DNA of 64,000 bases, taken from positions 218,224,592 to 218,288,591 of the forward strand of contig CM046882.1 in the NCBI GenBank assembly GCA_025667525.1, in the 5' to 3' direction. Positions 60,591 to 64,000 of the stretch are shown in pieces. The DNA comes from Glebionis coronaria. Taxonomy: Eukaryota > Streptophyta > Magnoliopsida > Asterales > Asteraceae. Positions within the stretch are counted from its first letter, which is position 1. Each line of letters opens with the position of its first letter. Below the pieces are notes generated by a model. The model had not been told where the DNA came from, searched no databases, and was given only the letters and a program-made list of their open reading frames with translations. The position numbers were made by a program, and so were the translations under genes.

Positions 60591-60661
60591 TTTGCTGGGA
60601 CTCGAACCCAGGACCTCTAGCATAACCACCAAGCGCCCCATCCAACTCTTCTAAACCCTTT
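60591..60661 (-). ncRNA. tRNA-like or SINE-head-like segment within the LTR
   Basis: On the minus strand CTGGGTTCGAGTCCCAG forms a perfect 5-bp T-arm containing the pol III B box GGTTCGAGTCC. An A-box-like TGGGGCGCTTGG lies about 30 bases upstream. Flanks GGGTTTA and CAAACC(T) could almost pair as an acceptor stem (one mismatch, one wobble). I cannot fold a good anticodon arm, so it is a tRNA-derived relic, not a functional tRNA. Athila-1 shows no counterpart. Confidence 0.4.
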
Positions 60662-60669
60662 CTTGTGTT

Positions 60670-61130
60670 TATTATTGAATTAGATCATTAATATAGAGTA
60701 AAATTAGTGGCAGTTTCATTTAATAGAGTTTAATTAAGTTTAAATTAGTTTATATTTTATTTAAAAGTTTTCTTCTTTTTATTTCCTAATTCAGTTTTTA
60801 AAAAAAATATATATAAAAAAAATATATATATATAAAAAGAAAAAAAAATATTTTATTTAAATTTTATAAATTTAATTGTTTTTAAATATTAGTTTAAGTT
60901 TTATTTAATACAAATTATTTTTCAAATTAAATAGATTCGTTTTTAAAATAGATTAGATTAAAAGTTATATTTCATTTAAATAGTTTAAAATTTAGTTTAT
61001 TAAACTAAATTAGATTTGTTTAATCATTTGAATTAGTTTTTAAAATAGATTTTTTTATAATAGTTTTTAATTATATAATTTTTAGTTAGTTTAAAATACC
61101 CAAAAAATTGATTGTACCAAAAACAAGTTA
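60670..61130. repeat. AT-rich low-complexity DNA
   Basis: Repeated TTTAAATTAG/TTTAAAATAG-type words, and at about 60797-60852 an A(n)TATATATA run. It belongs to the Athila-2 LTR. The matching part of Athila-1 (9640-9800) is equally A-rich on the other strand. Confidence 0.6.
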
Positions 61131-61216
61131 AGTTGAAACGTTAAACCGGAAATCAAATTCGAGTCGAATCGAGGAAAAACGAACAATAAAAAGGACTAAA
61201 AATCCGAGTTTCAAAT

Positions 61217-61230
61217 TGGCGCCGCTGCCG
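61217..61230 (+). other. Athila-2 primer-binding site
   Basis: TGGCGCCGCTGCCG matches the tRNA-Asp-type PBS of Athila/Tat elements (TGGCGCCGTTGCCG) with one difference, three bases after the LTR end. Confidence 0.85.
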
Positions 61231-61967
61231 CTTCGCTCGTACGATTCACGATTTTTTCGTGAAGACGTTTGGATTTTGGGATCCGTTCTCTTTGAACGTT
61301 ACGTTTCTTGCAACAAAATCAAAAACACAAAAAAAATAAAAAACTTAAAAATACAAAAAAATTAAAAAATCACAAAAAGCAATCTCTTTCCAAAGAATTG
61401 CACCAAAAAAATTTAAAAAAAAATCAAAAGTAATACTTTTTCCTAAAAGTATTACACCAAAAATATTACGTATTAGTGTTAATTTTTATTTCGATTTCTT
61501 TCGATTTTTCTTGTGAATATATATTTTTCTAAAAAAAATACAAAAAGATTTTTCATTTTATTATATTATATTAAGTAGCACAATAAAATTACCTACTTAT
61601 CAAATAAGGCCTTAGTTGGGATTTCATCACCTAACTATTGTAGTCGAATCCATAACGAGAAAAAAGGGCAAAATAGATAAATAATAGTAAAACGTTTGAA
61701 CTCGACATATACAAACTATAAGGTGGGTATAAGGCGACGCGCTATAAAAGGCCGTCTAAGGAAAAAGGTTTTTAAGTGCTTTGTGCCACCTCGTTTCCCC
61801 GCTTGCTTGTGCGTATATTGAGAGGGACGACCGATTATTGGTTTGCCAACTCAAGTAGTATTTACGTATATATTTTTGTAGATTTTTCATATTGCTCATC
61901 GAGAGGAAAATCCTTTTCCTCTCAAAGTCGACCGAGGTCACCTACCTCATTCCAAAGTTTTAATTAT
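61231..61967 (+). other. Athila-2 leader
   Basis: Non-coding A-rich stretches (61321-61450), then DNA open in the gag frame from 61776. The segment 61776-61967 has no gag-like sequence, so I treat it as leader rather than a longer N-terminus. Confidence 0.5.
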
Positions 61968-62876
61968 ATGCGCACTCGCGCGCATACATACATACCGATT
62001 GGTGTACCAAATACTTCTAATTCTTCTAAAAAGAAGAAGAAGAAAAACAAAAAGACCGTCATTAAAGCCGATCCCGAGGATCGAGCTTTCGACAATACGA
62101 TGGCAACGGATAATCGACCAATGATTGAGATTCTACAATCTCACGTTGAAGGAAACGATGATGCGATTGTGGTGCCGAATATTGGAGCTAATCATTTCGA
62201 ACTTAAATCGGGTTTTATTCAAATGGTTTCCGCTACACCATTTATAGGTCGTACTAATGATTACCCACACGCTCATATCAAACGTTTCATCCAATTAGCT
62301 AATACCGTCAAATACAATGGGGTGCCCCAAGAGGCCGTTCGCCTCCTACTTTTTCCTTTTTCCCTCGAGGGACAAGCCCGGATTTGGCTTGATAAGGAAC
62401 CACCCCGAAGTATTACCACATGGATCGACTTAGAGACCAAGTTCATTAACTACTTTTTCCCACCATCACGGACCACTTCCTTAAGGAATGAAATAATCAA
62501 CTTTGAGCAAAAATATGGGGAAACGTTTAGTGAGGCTTGGGATCGTTTTAAAGATCTTTTGAGAAAATGTCCACAACACGGTTTTACTAAAGTTCATCAA
62601 ATCAACATGTTTTATAATGGTTTAACTCTAAACGACCAAGACTCACTTAATAGTGCCGCGGGGGGCAATATTCTTGTGAAAACCATGAATGAGGCTTGGG
62701 CCATTATTGAGAACAAGGAAAAAGTGCAAACCAAAAGTGTTAGGGCTAATATGGCAAGTGCTAGTACGAGTAATATTGAGGTGAATGATCGAATTAATAA
62801 ACTTACTTCGCTTGTTGAGACACTCGCTTTAAAAACCGACGCCCTCATTACACATGTGCATGCCGTGAAAGAATAA
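61968..62876 (+). CDS. gag: Athila-2 gag, N-terminal segment
   Basis: The nucleocapsid/coat protein that packages element RNA in virus-like particles. Two start codons are plausible: 61968 (followed by a Lys-rich stretch with six Lys in a row) and 62100 (MATDNRPMIEILQSH). The retrotransposon-gag domain is clear: EAVRLLLFPFSLEGQARIWL at about 62331-62390, then TTWIDLETKFINYFFPPSR, and EAWDRFKDLLRKCPQHGF at about 62532-62585. It ends at a TAA (62874-62876) that replaces one sense codon. The same frame stays open after it, so this is a point nonsense change rather than a true end. A start further up at 61776 is possible but unlike gag. Confidence 0.75.
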   Translation: MRTRAHTYIPIGVPNTSNSSKKKKKKNKKTVIKADPEDRAFDNTMATDNRPMIEILQSHVEGNDDAIVVPNIGANHFELKSGFIQMVSATPFIGRTNDYPHAHIKRFIQLANTVKYNGVPQEAVRLLLFPFSLEGQARIWLDKEPPRSITTWIDLETKFINYFFPPSRTTSLRNEIINFEQKYGETFSEAWDRFKDLLRKCPQHGFTKVHQINMFYNGLTLNDQDSLNSAAGGNILVKTMNEAWAIIENKEKVQTKSVRANMASASTSNIEVNDRINKLTSLVETLALKTDALITHVHAVKE

Positions 62877-63926
62877 AGTGAAACGTGTGAGACTTGTGGT
62901 GGACCACATTCATACTTTAATTGTGACAAGGTTTACAATGATCAACAAGAAGTTTATGCTTATAACAACAATGAAATTGATCGGGTTCAATTCAAACCAA
63001 ATGTTGATGTTAACCATTTGTCTTACAAGTCTAATAACTATTTGGCTCCCCCGGGTTTTGTAGCACCACAAAGACCACCCCCACCCGCCCAAAATAGGAA
63101 CCAATGTCCTCAACGGGGTAATTTTCTAGGAAATACTAATCAACGGGGTTTTAATCAAAATCAAGGGAATTTTCAAGGGCAAAACCAAGGGTTAAATAAT
63201 CAAGGATATAATAACCAAAGTTTTCAAAATCAAGGATTTAATCAAGGTTCTAATCAATATCAAAACCAAGGTTTTCCTAATCAAGGTTATAATCAAATGA
63301 ACATGCATAATCCTCAAATGGACTTGGTTTTACAAAAATTATCCGACCATGAACGAATGATGAGAGAGATGCAAGAATCAACCGATAAGAAGTTTTTGAC
63401 TATGATTCAAACCTTTCGTCCCCAAGGTTCCCTTCCCTCGAACACCGTGACCAATCCTAGGGCTAATGTTAATGCTATCACTACTAGGAGCGGTAAGACC
63501 ACCATTGAACCTTCCCCACCTAACCAAGGACCCGAGATTCCTTCTTCTTCGACACAACCTCCTTCTTCTTCCACTTGTGACATACCTCCCGTTATGCATT
63601 CGTCTACACCTTATGTCCCACCGATACCCAAAATTTCTACCACACCTTCGGTTCCAAAACCGGTTCCTTCACCTTCTATTTCTACTCCTCCTCCTCCTCC
63701 AAAGGATGTGAGTGAGCAATCCACTCCAAAGCCTTCATCTCAACCCAATATACCTTATCCCTCAAGGTTGCGGAAAGATAAATTGAAGAATAAGGATGAT
63801 ATTCAAGTTTCGAACTTCCTAAAAATGTTCAAACAATTGAATTTTAATATCACCTTTGCCGAGGCGCTCGCTCACATGCCTAAGTACGCTAAGATGTTTA
63901 AGGATCTTTTAAGTGATAAGGAATAG
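62877..63926 (+). pseudogene. gag: Athila-2 gag, C-terminal segment (after an in-frame stop)
   Basis: Same frame as the N-terminal segment. It opens with a zinc-knuckle-like CETCGGPHSYFNC (C-x2-C-x3-H-x4-C). An Asn/Gln-rich region with many NQG triplets follows (about 63120-63300), then a coiled region (QMDLVLQKLSDHERMMREMQ), the Athila hallmark NAITTRSGK, a Pro/Ser-rich linker, and a final conserved block (NFLKMFKQLNFNITFAEAL). It ends at TAG 63924-63926. The frame goes on towards the protease with another stop at 63948-63950. A read-through product cannot be excluded, but three stops in one frame point to decay. Confidence 0.75.
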
Positions 63927-64000
63927 TTGCTTGATATTGCCAATACCTAATTGAATGAGAATTGTTCCGCGGTTCTTTTGAGAAAATTACCGGTTAAGTT
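63927..64000 (+). pseudogene. Athila-2 gag-protease border, partial
   Basis: After the TAG the same frame reads LLDIANT, a TAA stop (63948-63950), then NENCSAVLLRKLPVK, the phrase that precedes the Athila protease. It is cut by the window end. Confidence 0.65.

Larger units (their letters stand above)
58332..61213 (+). repeat. Athila-2 5' LTR
   Basis: About 2.88 kb. The left edge is where similarity to the solo Tekay LTR stops. The right edge is the CA at 61212-61213, followed by AAT and then the PBS. The first seven bases are TAATAAG, then TGTGTAAACAC. Athila-1 has the same TAATAAGTGTG after its PPT, so the conventional TG may not be the true end. Contents: TATA at 59486, a GCTTATT-rich stretch at 60257-60513, a tRNA-like segment at 60591-60661, and AT-rich DNA at 60670-61120. 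Short ORFs in it (59310-59549, 60190-60429) are not protein-like. Confidence 0.75.
58332..64000 (+). mobile_element. Athila-2: 5' part of a plus-strand Athila element
   Basis: LTR 58332-61213, PBS for tRNA-Asp (61217-61230), a long A-rich leader, then a gag with internal stops. The last bases reach the NENCSAVLL phrase found just upstream of Athila protease. It is inserted inside the Tekay-2 LTR, so it is the most recent layer of this nest. The Athila call rests on the PBS, gag sequence and the NAITTRSGK phrase. pol and 3' LTR are outside. Confidence 0.85.

Noticed and set aside
60591..60661. A functional tRNA gene.
   Set aside because: The T-arm is good but no convincing anticodon arm forms and the acceptor has mismatches.

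Overview
The window is plant nuclear DNA from a repeat-rich genome, with no recognisable host gene, rRNA or functional tRNA. Every protein-like stretch belongs to an LTR retrotransposon: Ty1/copia with an extra ORF downstream of pol (SIRE/Maximus-like), Ty3/gypsy chromoviruses (Tekay/Del-like) and Ty3/gypsy Athila. This combination, and the sequence of the extra ORF, suggest a large-genome eudicot, probably Asteraceae. The taxon is inferred from family resemblance, not shown by the sequence. Family names rest on termini, primer-binding sites and protein motifs read by eye.

Layout. (1) 1-4483: the 3' part of a plus-strand copia ('Copia-L'): pol-to-extra-ORF spacer, broken extra ORF, polypurine tract and 3' LTR. 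(2) 4484-9339: non-coding, LTR-like material, mostly minus-oriented, with three short tandem arrays and a strong hairpin. (3) about 9340-12691 and 22406-23663: the 3' half of a decayed minus-strand Athila, split by a 9.7-kb chromovirus ('Tekay-1', 12697-22400) that has both 2.56-kb LTRs, PBS, PPT and the 5-bp target duplication AGAAG. (4) 23664-44265: a second, nearly identical copy of everything from 3061 to 23663. This is a direct tandem duplication with a 20.6-kb unit. (5) 44266-55980: a minus-strand copia ('Copia-R') with pol and extra ORF. Its 3' LTR is split by a 3.4-kb solo LTR of a second Tekay-type family (44331-47775, target duplication TGAAT). (6) 55981-58331: the start of another LTR of that Tekay family, inserted in Copia-R and itself interrupted at 58332 by a plus-strand Athila ('Athila-2': LTR, PBS, leader, gag) that runs off the window.

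History. Tekay-1 entered Athila-1 first; its own LTRs differ at about 60 of 2564 sites counted by eye. The 20.6-kb duplication is about five times younger, with about 12 differences per LTR between copies. Its right edge falls to the base on the terminus of the Copia-R LTR. Tekay-2 then Athila-2 nested into Copia-R. No element looks autonomous: every coding region carries stops or frameshifts.

The least ordinary signals are three. The Athila-1 LTR holds a phased array of about 19 copies of an AATTCGGAA core at a near-constant 25-bp spacing with unrelated bases between. Each of the two copias has its own roughly 9-11-bp word scattered through corresponding places (LTR, spacer, extra ORF). The duplication breakpoint coincides with an LTR end.
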